Below are positions 20,329-32,072 of a stretch of DNA of 64,000 bases, piece by piece. The stretch comes from Heterodera schachtii. Its lineage: Eukaryota; Nematoda; Chromadorea; Rhabditida; Heteroderidae. Made by a program: the position numbers and the translations under genes. The DNA lies in contig SIJG01000151.1 of NCBI GenBank assembly GCA_023374025.1, positions 85,870-149,869 of the forward strand. Reading direction: 5' to 3'. The stretch's first letter is position 1. Every line of letters starts with the position of its first letter. The notes beneath the pieces were generated by a model. That model made no database searches. It was not told where the DNA came from and was given only the letters and a program-made list of their open reading frames with translations.

Positions 20329-22537
20329 TCACTCATTGTCAGCAGAAGACGGCCCTTTTGTGATGCTTTGTCCCGCTTCGTCTTCTTCTACTGGTGCTGG
20401 CGGAAACAATGGCCTTAATTAAGCGCAATTTTAATAAAACAAAATTAAATGCTTTTTTATTGCTCACCCAATGCAATTAGTGCCACTAAAAAGCAAAAAT
20501 GTCACCACATTGTTACAATTGCTATCCCAAATTTCATCTTTCTTCTGCTGCTGAACCGTCACGGCCTCCCCAATTTTGCATCGTTTCATTATCCATCGGT
20601 TGTCCAATTCCTTTGCTTTGGCCAATATCAGCTTTTCATTTGTCCATTCGTTCACCAATTCAAATGGTACAATTGACGGCACGCGAACAGAAAAATGAAT
20701 TTGGTAACTGACGGAAGAAATGGCATTGGCACGGAGAAAATGCTAAACAATTTAATTGGAAAACAAAAATAGAGGCAATCAAAATGGTGGCTATGAGGCG
20801 TTAGTCAAAAAAACCGGTACTTGTACGTTTTGCTACCCCCTATGAAAATGCCATGGTCCCGACAAAGGAAAGCACTTTTCTAGTGTAGTTTTAGGAGCTG
20901 ATCACGAATCTGACGTAAAAACTGCAAAAATCTATGATTTTCAATGATTTTCATTCATGTGATTTTGTCACTGATTTTTCGAAAAAAGCCTTAAACTGGG
21001 CTATAACTTTCGATAGAGACATCGTAGAATGCTGAAACGAGTACCATTCGATTCCTCTCCACTATAGGAATCGATTGACATATGATAAGACTCGCTATTT
21101 CTTTTTTCGAAAATCATTGACAAATCAAGTTGAAAATCATTGATAAAATCATAGATTTTTGAAGTTTTGACGCCAGATTCTTGATCAGCGCCTAAAACTA
21201 CCCTGGAATAGTGCTTTCCATTGTCGGGGCCATGACATTTTTATGGGGGGGGGGGTGGGTAGCAAAACCTACAAGTACCAAAAAACCATCAAATGAAAAT
21301 ATTTTTTGTTATAACTTTGTTCAAAAGCAACTAAATTTTTAATTCTTGATATCATTGGATAGGCCTAAGTGTTTTCTATTAGCCTACAAAATTTCAAAAA
21401 GTTTCGTTAAGTTTCAAAAAAGTTATGACTAAAAATGTTCAAAAAATTTGGTTTTTTTGAACTTCTCAGGTCATAACTTTTTTTAAACTTAAAGAATTTT
21501 TTAAAAATTTTCCAGGATAATAGAAAACACTTAGGACTATAGAAAATATCAAGATTATTAAATCTGATAAATTTTAGACGAAATTATGAATAATTTACTG
21601 TCAAAAATTAAATACAAAAAAAAAAACGAATTTTTTTTAATTTCCTTGATTTTTTTGTCCTGCTCCCCCTCCCTCCGGACCACACCTCCTTGAAATTGTT
21701 GACCCAATCGAGGTACGCTTGTTCGTTGAAAAGTGCGCAACGCAATTGCTTGGGTTGGCCATCTTTTCGCGGAGTTTGCAACCATTTGGACAACGCTTGG
21801 CCAGCCGTTGCATTTGGTCCATCAAAATCATCATCAATCGCCTCGGGCAACAGATCAGAATCGATTGAATTCAATTGGTTGAGATCGGTGAGAATTGTTG
21901 GTGAAGTGCGACGACGCAAATTGTCCAAATGATCACCATTGATAAAGCACAAGTGGCGTATGTTTGACGCAAAAATTGGCCATATTTCACGCACAAAAAT
22001 GTCCCAAATCTGCTGACCATCCGTGGTGTGTGGTGAAGAAATCCAAAAGAACGGTAAATTGGTGCCTCTTTTGTCGAAAATTTGTTGATTGGAACGAAGA
22101 AAAGAGATGACTGAATGATCAATGTAACTGTGAAAAAAGAATGAATGCTTTTATTGCCATAGCTCAGATTTTGTATTACTCAATCTGAAGTCGCTTAAAA
22201 CGGATTTTGCTGGGCAACGGATGGTCGGGCAAAGGAAATGGCACGGAATTGTCAAAGTTGATAAACACAGATGCTTCTGGCGCCGCTGTAACACTGTTGT
22301 TGCGACGAATTTCGATTGTTCTCCAAATTATCAATTCGTTTTTGCCATCGAAATGTTTGTCCACCAACGCATCAAAACGTGGCGAAATCAGTGCCAATTT
22401 GAAGCCGAGTTGAGGACGGTCAAAACAGGGGAAAATGTCCATCCAAACGTCGTTGCAAATCCAACTGAATTGCGGGAAAATAAATTAGGGCAAATAATAA
22501 TTTGTGATTTTTAAAAAATGCATTACCGTCGGTTCAT
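20329..22537 (-). CDS. F-box-like family protein, intact, inverted copy
   Basis: Five exons on the minus strand (22,527-22,537; 22,180-22,464; 21,686-22,127; 20,468-20,742; 20,329-20,413) join in phase to 365 residues. The order of blocks is the same as in the + strand copy at 11,868: a tiny first exon giving MNRRW, then ICNDVWMDIFPCFDRPQLG, YIDHSVISFLRS, REIWPIFASNIRHL, PNATAGQALSKWLQTP, PFELVNEWTNEKLIL and an acidic Pro-rich end. It is clearly more diverged than the block A/B pair (for example an insertion after NNSVTAAPEA). The third intron is about 940 bp instead of 54 bp because an 8-bp-TSD element (20,816-21,279) and a foldback core (about 21,300-21,590) sit in it. Splice borders are otherwise canonical. 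Function as for the family: probable substrate adaptor, not proven. Confidence 0.85.
20816..21279. mobile_element. Inverted-repeat element in intron, TSD AAAAAACC
   Basis: A 464-bp element with ends GGTACTTGTACG... and ...CAAGTACC, flanked by AAAAAACC (20,808-20,815 and 21,280-21,287). Inverted pairing runs about 190 bases inward and includes a G11 run on the right side. The GGTACTTGT end is the same as that of the outer element at 14,507. It lies inside the third intron of the inverted F-box-like gene. Confidence 0.85.
21300..21590. repeat. Foldback core without GC-rich ends
   Basis: Two arms of the shared foldback grammar ('ttataactttgttc', 'gatatcattggataggcct', 'aaaagttatgac' and mirror) directly after the element ending at 21,279, in the same intron. 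GC-rich termini and a target duplication are not visible. Confidence 0.75.
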
Positions 22538-22539
22538 TT

Positions 22540-25440
22540 TTGTGACAATTACAGCACAATTTTGCCAATGTCACACAGATAGCAGAATAATTAATTGCGT
22601 TAGAAATGGTTTTTTAATAATGAGAGGAAAGGCGAAAAACAAAAATGTTTTGCAAAATAAACTCCAAAATACGATCACTTAACATATGGGTGATCAAATT
22701 AATTGAACAGACGGCGAAAAGTTGGCGAAAACGTAGGAGAAAAGCGATGGCATTGCGGTCAATTAAAGTAAAAATTTTTCCAGTAATTTATTATTGTTTT
22801 TGTATTTCAATTATTTTAAAGTCTTTTCGGATAAGGACAATTTTTTAGTAAAAAAATTTATATCATGAAAAAAATAGTAAATTTGGTGATCAATTTTTTG
22901 AAAATTTTTTAAATTCTTAGGAGGTGTATTTTCTGATTTTTTTTTGGTCATTTCTTAGGGGTGTGTTTTCGTTTTTATTGCATTTTTGTTAGGGATTAAA
23001 AAATCCTAAAATAGGCACATTAGACAAAAAACTCCAAAATAGGCAAAGTTAGGCATTAATGTTTTCACTCAAAAGAGTACTCTTTTAAAGTAGCGCCGAA
23101 AAATGAATGAAATAAAAAGAGAAATGAGTTTAATGAGAGGGGGGGGGGGGGAGAATTTATGCTCTGATCGAAGTGGGGTCATTTAAGGATTAGTCATGAA
23201 GAATAACACTAATTAGGGTCATTTATTTATGAAAGAAATAATGACTTCTCTAATTGGGCAGCGAAATGAATGACTCCGTCCCTTCCCATACACCTTTCTT
23301 CTGTTGGGTCATTTCTTTGCTTTTGGCGAAGAGAATTTATAAAAATGTAAGCCAGCACAGAAGACAGAATAAAATGCATTTTATTAAGGGAATGAAAATC
23401 GTATTGGGTACAGTGTCTTACTGCTTTTGATACAGTACTTTATTGATGCTATTTCTGACCAAATGGGGTCATTTATCGATGAGTCATCAGCAGTGATGAC
23501 CCAAATGGTTGCTGACAAATTAGTCGATATAAAAAAGCCAACAAATCATAATACCTAAAATTTCTGCACATTATAACTGAACTAATTTTTTTTTAATTTT
23601 TATGTGTTTTGCTACCTAAAAATATTGCCAATTTTTATGCCTATTCGTGGGTTTTTGTGCCTATTAATACTTATTTTGCAATTTTTTATCTGCATTTTAG
23701 GTGCCTATTTCCCAATTTTTTGTTCATAAAAAAGAATCTCTATTTATAAAAATAGAATTTTTGAAACTATTATTAATGCTTTTAAAACCGTTGTAATTCG
23801 TTTTTTATCAATAAAAACCAATCTTTGAGATATTAAAAAGAGCTTTTGAATTATTTTCAAAATTTATCCATTAAAGATTATGAAAAAAAAAAGAATTTGA
23901 AATATACGGATATTGAAGGCCCATGCATTTACAAAGATAGAATTGTATATAAATTTTTTAATAGATAACTTGAAATTATATAAATATTAAAGCATAATTG
24001 ATTATTCTTATTGTTAAATTGCGCAAATACAGCATAGATAAAAACATTAACCTATTTTGTATTAGTTTTTTATAGTATGGGATTATTTATTGGCACAAAT
24101 GCTTTTTGTAGTTGTTACGGTAACGGTAACAACCGTTTGCCGAGTCTGTATCGTTTCGGCGCCGGTCGTTTCGGCGCCAGCCCAGTTTTTGGACTATAAA
24201 TGTTTTCTTTGTCAACCAAATCAAACAAATGTTGGTATTTTTCGAAAGCCCTAAATGTCCTCAATTAGCCTGCAAAAATTCGAAAAATTTCGTTAAATTT
24301 AAAAAAATTATAGCCGAAAAAATTTCAGAATCTGGTTTTAACTGCGGACCATTTGAGTCTGGCGCACTTTGACACTTTGTAAAACTAGGGCTCCAATTTA
24401 TAGTTGCTAAAAACTGCCAAAATAATTAGCTTTAGTTTCTAAATATTTATTTTATTTATTTATCGAACAAACCACAAGGTGCTATGCACTCCAACAGTGG
24501 CGTAAAACAAAATAAAATGAAATTAAAATAAAACATAAATGATGGTCAAAAATCACAAAATAAGAGTCAATCACAAAATAAATTCTTGATATTTTAAGCA
24601 ATTTTTTTAACAAAATTGCATTAAAATACCCAAAAAAATTTCCCGGCGGCGCCTACCGGCACCGCCGGACCCCCATTTTACCATATTTTTGAAAAATTGA
24701 GACAAAAATAGCAAAAAATAGTAATTTTTTGGCGAAAAATTTTGTAAAATACACCCCATAATTTGGGATTTCACAAAACGAAAAATACACCCCTAAAAAT
24801 CGACTGAAAACGAAAAATACACCCCTAAAAATCGAATTTTTGACTTGAGCCCCCCCCCCCCGAAGCCAAGGGTCTGGCTACGCCCTTGGTAAATAGTTGC
24901 TAAAAAGTTCCGAATTTAGGGGTATATAATCGAAAATTTTCTTCAAAAAATAAAAATATTATGTCAAATCATTAATGAGATACATAATTTTCAAAATCAA
25001 AAATTCTCGTCTAGAAAATTAGGCCGTAACAAGTTAGCAAAAAAAAGGCATATGCTTCAAAAACCGGTCTATATATATAATCAAACATTCAGTCCCCAAT
25101 TATTTAAAGAGTATAAACCATATTTTATTCATTCTCTAGGATTAACGACCTACCATTTGGACTTCGGCTTTATGCCACGCCAAAGAATTTCTTCTGAGTA
25201 AATTTTTTCGGCGAGTTTGACCTCTTGGGTTCTCAAAAATCTATGAATTTTGAACAATCGTCATAAATTTTTTAATAAAAAATTTAAATAGTTTAAATCA
25301 TATCTGAAAGAGCAAATTCTGTCCCTCTGAGCCTGGATCATGGCCTGGATTTTTCAACAATAATTGTGTCATTAACTAATTGACAAACTCACGCATCGGT
25401 GTGACGCAACACTGGGGAAGCACACCTAATTAAATTTGGT
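22540..25440. other. Gene-poor repeat region
   Basis: No supportable gene. Contents: G13 run (23,139-23,151); several copies of 'gggtcattta' words between 23,160 and 23,480; a foldback half with 'tcgtttcggcgcc' phrases (24,150-24,340); a GC hairpin and an inverted copy of the window's first repeat (24,640-24,890), including a C12 run. Confidence 0.55.
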
Positions 25441-25449
25441 TAAAAAATT

Positions 25450-28229
25450 GATGAATACGGCCAATTAAATATTTAAGTGATTTATTTATTTTTTATTTAT
25501 GCTTTATACTACAGACATTGTCTTCTGCTGTTTGTTGTCTAATTCTTTGCCCGTTTCACCAAATTGGCATTGGCATGAAATGTTCTTTTTCTTGGGAACT
25601 CTTTCCGTCAAACACATCAATTTCCGGCGTAATAAAAAAAACTCAAATTTTTCTTTTGTTATCATTAAAATATTGCCGCCCGTAAAAAAACGCAGTGGAA
25701 GATGGCGAATCTTGTTAATTTTAATTTTGTTTAGAAAAACAAAATTAAAATTAAAAATTTTTTCTTAAAAAATAAAATTTTTATTTTATTTGACAAAATT
25801 AAATTCTGAAAAAATAAAATAAATAATAATTTTACGAATGAATTGACAAAATAAATGAATGAATGAATTAATGGAAAAATAAATAAAAAGATTCCCAAGG
25901 AATTTGCTTAATGTTTTCCGCGGATTCATCAGCACAAATGCTTTACAGAAATATTTTACCCATAAAAATGAATAATTTATTATTATAAATGCATAAATTA
26001 CAGCAAAATAAGTATTGATATAAAATTAATTTATTTATATTTTTGTTTTAATTAAATAATTTATTTAACACAACATTGAATTATTGAAACCTCCAAAAAA
26101 GAAGGCCATTAATTAGGGATGGAACCGGCGGCAATTAACCATTTCCAAGTCTCAGAATATAATTGATTTTAAAATTCTTCAAGTTCAGATAATCTTATCT
26201 CTATTAATTTGACTTTTTAATGATTTTCCAAATTAAATTTTTGAATACAATTATAAGACTTTCCGAACACCACAATTCATGAAGTTCCCATGGCACGGGT
26301 GACGGACGACAAAATTTTTTTCTCAGGTCATCGGCAGCAAAAATTTTAACTCCTGTTTTTTTTATTATAATTTTTCGATTTTGAGTAAATTATTAAAGTT
26401 TAACGTAATTTTAGCCTCCGGCGGTGGTGCCAACAGGCGCCGCTGGGACCAAAATTTTTTTTGAGTTTTACTGTATTTTTCTTAAGAATTTTTCAAAAAT
26501 TGCGGAATAGAAATGCTTAAAGGGCGAAATCGTTTTTTAAGTGACAAATCAAAAATAAAGCTATCTTTAGGTGTTCTTAATAAATTTTATTAAAAGTTAA
26601 AGTTTTTCTTCAGCGTCGCCTAGTACAAAAAGCTAAAAATTTTTTCTAAAATGTAGCTCAAAATAGCAAAATTTTGTCATTTTTTCGTGTAAATCTGTTA
26701 ACAAACTAAACTCAAATTTTCAAAAAATTTTCCCTGCGGCGTCTGTTGGCACCGCCGGACCCCCCCCCCCCCCCCCCCCCCATTGTACTCAAAATTTTTT
26801 TTGAAAAATTGCACTTTAAAATTCTTTTCAAGAGCAAAAAAGTTCGATTTACATGGCTTGACATTTCTAAGCTAAAATAATGGACTATAAAATTTTTTTT
26901 GAACGGACGGCCCGTACGAGTCAAATTGTCTAAGCCCGGTCCCGGGCCGGTACTTTCAAAATCCGGGCCCTATTTAAAATTAACTTTAATTTAAAAAATG
27001 AGCGGAAAATTTTGTTTTTCATCCTTCTCTCGTAAAATGCTTACCGCAAAAAATTAATTATAAAAAACCTTTATTGATCGTCACACCTAATTAATTATCC
27101 ATTCCAGAACCAACCTTTTTTATTATTTCTCAAAACAAAAACATTTTCAATATAAATCAAAATACCAAAAAACAAACAAATAAAATCAATATATGAATTA
27201 AAAAATATATCAATATGAGATTTCAAATGAGGATGAAGGTTTTCATTAATTTTCAAGAACATCCAACATGTTTATTTGTTCATCAGATTTAGCTAAAAAG
27301 TGAATTTATTTAAGTAAAAATTTATGGAAAATATATTTTATGCACTACCGTATTTTTATTATTTCACATGGCATTTTACTGTAACATTCAATTTTGTGGC
27401 AGGCATTCTGTTTTTCTAAAAGGAATCTGTGTAATTTTATATATAATTTTTATAAATTTCATAAAAAATTCAATGCCTTTTAACATGCGCAAAATTGTGG
27501 TAAGAATTGGATGAACAAGCAAATCCACGGATTTTTCTTCATCAAATGCCATTTTTCTGAATTTGTAGTCGTTGCCCTATTTATAGCAAAGGTTACCCTA
27601 AAAATGGCATTTTTGTGTTTATGATTGAAATTCAAAAATTAATTCTATGGAGTCGGGCGGTGCCGTGCCGACGATTGAAGGGGGAAAATTTACAATTCAC
27701 AAAAAGGCAAATTTTTAAATACTTTTTTTTTCTTGGTACATAAAACTTCCGTATTTTAAAAACGGTTTTTCTTTAAAATTTTAAAAAGTATAATTTTTCA
27801 TAACTAATTCAAAAAAATTTTTGAGGCTCCACAGAGGAGATTGAGATTTTCATTACAAAATGACCAAATAAACGCAAAAATTCGTACGCTTCTCCAACTC
27901 TTCGGGCGACACTTTCGACACAACTGAGGGCAACTGTTGCAAAAAAAACTGTTTGTTGCCAAATTCTTTGTCTTTTTCTTCACCAAATTGGCATTGGCAT
28001 GAACAATGGAACGGATTTATATGTGCTAAAAAATGCCAAATATGTACATATATATACATATGTGCTAAAAAAAACCACTAAAATATATGAAAAAACGCAA
28101 AAAGGCCAAAATGTATGCCAAAAATTAAAAAATGCTTTAAAAAATAAATTAAATTTTTAAAAAATCTAAGTTTTTTTTTAAATCAATTTTAATAATGTTT
28201 TTCTCAAAACTTTGAAAAAGGTGCCGAGC
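25450..28229. other. Gene-poor repeat region with a small duplicated block
   Basis: About 25,500-26,060 is similar in order and sequence to 29,600-30,200 ('aatgaatgaatgaatt', 'cccaaggaatttg', 'ttttccgcggattcat', 'ataaatgcataaatta'). Between are two GC hairpins (26,415, 26,731), the latter followed by a C22 run (26,760-26,781), and a 'cgtacgag/gggccgg' phrase near 26,910-26,955. A possible decayed exon on the minus strand (27,844-28,010) cannot be supported. 28,010-28,170 repeats 360-500. Confidence 0.5.
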
Positions 28230-28485
28230 CAGACAAAATCCGATTCCGATTAAATCGCCGATTCCGATTATGGCCAAAAATCCGATACGGTTTTAAAACC
28301 GATTACGATTATGGCCCAAAATCCGATTAATTGCGATTCCGATTACGATTCCGATTTTTTTTTAATAATTTTTTCTCAAAAATTTTATTCATAATCAATT
28401 TTTGCTAAATAACAAAAAACTTGATTATATCGGGGAGAATTAATCCGGCACTGCTTTGTGAGGAAAATTTAATTTCAGTCATTAT

Positions 28486-29176
28486 TAGGGTTGTAAATTA
28501 TATGGACTATAAAAAGGCAAATATGGACATAAAATATGGACTAAAAAAGCCCGAAACATGGACTAAAAAACTCAAAAATGGCCAAATATGGACCAAAATA
28601 TGGACTAAAAACTGCCAAAATATGTGTTTTAAATCCTCAAAAATTCCAAAAAGGTGTATGTATTCAATATTTGCTCTAATATACTTAAAAAATACAATAA
28701 ACAACCAAAAAATGGATTTAAAACATAAAAATGCAAATTTTTTTATTGTCGTCCATCGTAAAAAAATATTTCCAAGTTTGTCAAAATTTCAAAAAAATTC
28801 TCATTTAAAAAAATGAAAGGTTCTCAAAAATGGCAAAAATATTTATTAAAAATGACGACGAAAAGTCAAATTTTTCGGATTTTTTGGGCTGTAATTTTTA
28901 AAAATTTCCAAAAAGTCCATCTTTAGGGGTGTATTTTTCGCTTTTTTTTTTGCATTTTTATAGTGAAAATTTGCCAAAAATGGTCGAAATATAGACTAAA
29001 AACACAAAAATGGAGAAATATGGATTTATTCCCAAAAACCCCCAAAATATGGATTTACATGGACTAAAAACCTTCACCAAATCAAAAAATTTTAATGCAG
29101 AAATGCTATTTTTGAGCCCCTTTCTTCATAGCATATGCGCAAAAAAATATGTTAATCCATATAATTTACAACCCTA
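28486..29176. mobile_element. hAT-type element, TSD GTCATTAT
   Basis: A 691-bp element with ends TAGGGTTGTAAATTATATGG and complement, flanked by GTCATTAT (28,478-28,485 and 29,177-29,184). The interior is a run of 'atatggactaaaaa' words. A fragment of the same family lies at 52,384-52,480. Tracts of 'gattccgatta' words lie on both sides (28,235-28,360 and 29,290-29,400), so it may have landed in another phrase-type repeat. Confidence 0.92.
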
Positions 29177-29982
29177 GTCATTATGTTAAAATAAGATTAA
29201 AACATTCGTTTCAGAAAACATTTTTTTTCAAAATTCATTGGTATTCTCGCTAAAAAAAATTCCTTCAAAAGGTCAATTCTTAGGGGTGTAATAATCGGAT
29301 TTCAAGGCAAAATCCGATTACGATTATCCGATTCCGATTATGGCCCAAAATCCGATTAATTGCGATTCCGATTACGATTACGATTCCGATTCGGCACATC
29401 CCTGCTACAAACGCAGTCGGATAAAACACCACAGAAATGGCAAAAATCCAAATAAAAAATCCTCACATTTTTTTTGCAAATTGGCAAATTCATTCTTGGC
29501 ACAAAAACACAATGCTGAGGTTGTAGTTGATAAGACTTTGGCTGGGGATGGATTTTTCTAAAATTAAATTTTATCTTATTATTTAAGTAATATAAATTTA
29601 AAAAATAATAAAAATAAATTTTACCCTTTTTTCGACATTAAATGCAAAGTATTGGCTCAACTTTTTTTTTGCCATAAAAATCACACTTCTGCTGGCAAAA
29701 TGAATGCAGCCAATGAAGAAAAAAGCATCCGAAGATGGCGAAATATTATTTTTTAAATAAAAAAATGTGCTCTTATAATAAATTTTTTAAAATTATTTGA
29801 CTATACGAATTAATAAAAAAATAAATAATTTACGAATGAATTGAAAAAATGAATGAATGAATGAATGAATGAATTAATAATTGGACAAAAATGAAAACGA
29901 TTCCCAATGAATTTGTGCTAAATGTTTTCCGCTGATTCATTAGCACAAATACATTGACTGCAATGCTTTTCCCATAAAAATA

Positions 29983-30125
29983 AAGTATCCAATCAACAAT
30001 TTTAAAGTATCCAATCAACAATTTTAAAGTATCCAATCAACAATTTTAAAGTATCCAATCAACAATTTTAAAGTATCCAATCAACAATTTTAAAGTATCC
30101 TGTCAACAATTAAAAGTATCCTATC
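29983..30125. repeat. 22-bp tandem repeat
   Basis: About six units of 'aaagtatccaatcaacaattt' in a row. The related block at about 25,980 lacks them, so the array expanded after that duplication. Confidence 0.9.
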
Positions 30126-30721
30126 AACAATTTGAATAATTAATTTATAAATGCATAAATTACGGAAAATAAATATTGGTATAAAATTAATTTGTTATTT
30201 TAAATCTGTCCAAAAATAATATCCCTGTCTCCATTAATCTGACCGTCTCTAATTATTTGCCCCTTTCTGAGGGGATTAAAAAATAATAAACCCGGGCATA
30301 TAATTAGATAAAATACGGTATGCACATGAGCAAATACTTTCAATTAAAGTTAATAGAAATTATTACTCTAAGGCATTCCGGTAGAGAATTGAGCTGCAAA
30401 ACAAAATTTTTGAAATTATTTTGAATATTTCTCCAAAAAATGTCATCGCATCAATAAAAAAAGCATTTTATTGCATTTTTGTTAAAAAGTTTCTGAATTT
30501 TACATGAAAAATTCGAAAAATACCAAAATATTTACAAAGAAATTGATAAAAACACCCCAAAATATTGAAGCAGGAATATGAACCTTATTTTGCGTTATAA
30601 AAATTTGGAATTTTTTTTTATTTTAAAATTTTTCATTTTTTAAGATTGGGAAATTTATGCAAATTTTTGGAAAGGCAAAATCACTTCAGCGTTGGACAAT
30701 GTTAATGGAATAAAGCTTAAC

Positions 30722-31444
30722 CAGGGCTGGTATCGTCCATGCTCCGTTTCCAAGGACGGGTATGCCGATTTGCAAGGACATAGTGGGGAAAATTCATGAA
30801 ATCCAAGGACATTTAAAATTTTTATTATATGCATTGAAAATGGTTAATATTTATTCAAATGGCTTGTATTTTTCGCCGGAATGGATTTTTTCCAACATTT
30901 TTTGCTTTCACTGATCATTTTCCTCATTCCACCGCAAATGCACTCTTTTGCGGCGCGCTTTTTCCAAAAAATTTCCGGAAAACAGGGGGACCTGGCGGTG
31001 CCGACAGGCGCCGCCGGGGAAAAATTTGAAAATTAGAGTGCAATTTGTTAACAGATTTTTACCAAAAAATATGGATTTTGAGATAATGTCGATGAACATT
31101 TTTTACTTTTCACAACACTTCTTTGCGGGCGCTTTTTCCGAAAGACTTTTTGGGAATGGGGGGGGGGGAATTTGTTCATAGGTTTTTCCAAAATTAATCA
31201 TTTTTAAGTATTAAATTTTAGAAAGTAGAAAGAGAGATTGAGAATTTTTGAGCAATTTAGTACCAGATTTTGCACCAAATATGTTATAAATTCAAAAATT
31301 TGTCAATTTCCTTTGATTATTTTTTCCTTTTTTCAAATGCCCATTTTCAAGGACGTCCTTGCATCCAAGGACATTTTTTATTTTCAAGAAAGAGGGCCCA
31401 ATTTCAAGGACGTCCTTGCCATCCAAGGACGGATACCGGCCCTG
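30722..31444. mobile_element. Probable hAT-like element with 'ccaaggacg' phrase
   Basis: The ends are CAGGGCTGGTATCGTCC and a complement with two changes (GGACGGATACCGGCCCTG). The interior near both ends repeats 'tccaaggacg' words, and the middle holds a GC hairpin (30,996) and a G11 run (31,158-31,168). I could not find a clean target duplication, so the superfamily call rests on end sequence and style. Confidence 0.6.
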
Positions 31445-31512
31445 CAATAAAGGCCTAATATAAGTTTTATATAAAGTAATCCAAATTTTAGAAGATTTAG
31501 ATTAAATCGGAA

Positions 31513-31824
31513 AATTATAATTTCTTATCAATATTTACTCCTAAATCCCTAATTGTATCCACTTCATTTATTCTATTTCCATCAAATTTATATGTTTCTT
31601 TTGGGTTTTTTGAACCCCCAAATATAATACAAGTTTTTTGAATTGAAACTTTTATTTGCCATTTATTTGCCCAATCGAATAAATTATGCAATGCTTTATG
31701 CATAGTTTGCTTTATAGCATATATACAATTAAACATCATCGGCATATAATTTTATTTTCACTCCTGATGGCAAAGCATTAAGAAGATAGTTAATGTAAAT
31801 CAAAAATAATAAAGGGGGCCCAGG
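31513..31824 (-). pseudogene. LINE reverse transcriptase fragment
   Basis: The minus strand encodes PGPPLLFLIYINYLLNALP, then KLYADDV (the YADD catalytic box of reverse transcriptase), then FDWANKWQIKVSIQKTCII and RDLGVNIDKKL. These are conserved blocks of non-LTR retrotransposon RT domains. There is a stop right after YADDV and a frame change before the next block, and neither the endonuclease nor the rest of RT is present. A dead, doubly truncated fragment. Confidence 0.88.
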
Positions 31825-32072
31825 ATAGAGAAATATTTTTAAATCCTTTTTTATCTTTTAATTAATTTTTTTTTTTTGTATTCAAAGTTAGGTTTTTTAT
31901 TTTAATAGTTTTTAAAAACTGATAAAATGGAGAAGAAGCAAAAAGGCAGGAATTTTTTCAAAAATCTTTTAAATTTCTTTCACTGTAAGTCTTTTGCATA
32001 TTTCTGTAAAAACTAAATAAATAAAAGAGTAAATGAAAATACAAAAAAGTAACAAATGATCAGATTTTGTAA

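Noticed and set aside
25140..25200. A stretch resembling a second reverse transcriptase fragment (INDLPFGL)
   Set aside because: Too short and without YADD or other RT blocks.
27853..28059. Possible exon reading LPSVVSKVSPEELEKRTN on the minus strand
   Set aside because: Protein-like, but no splice partners or second copy with a conserved frame could be found; left unannotated.
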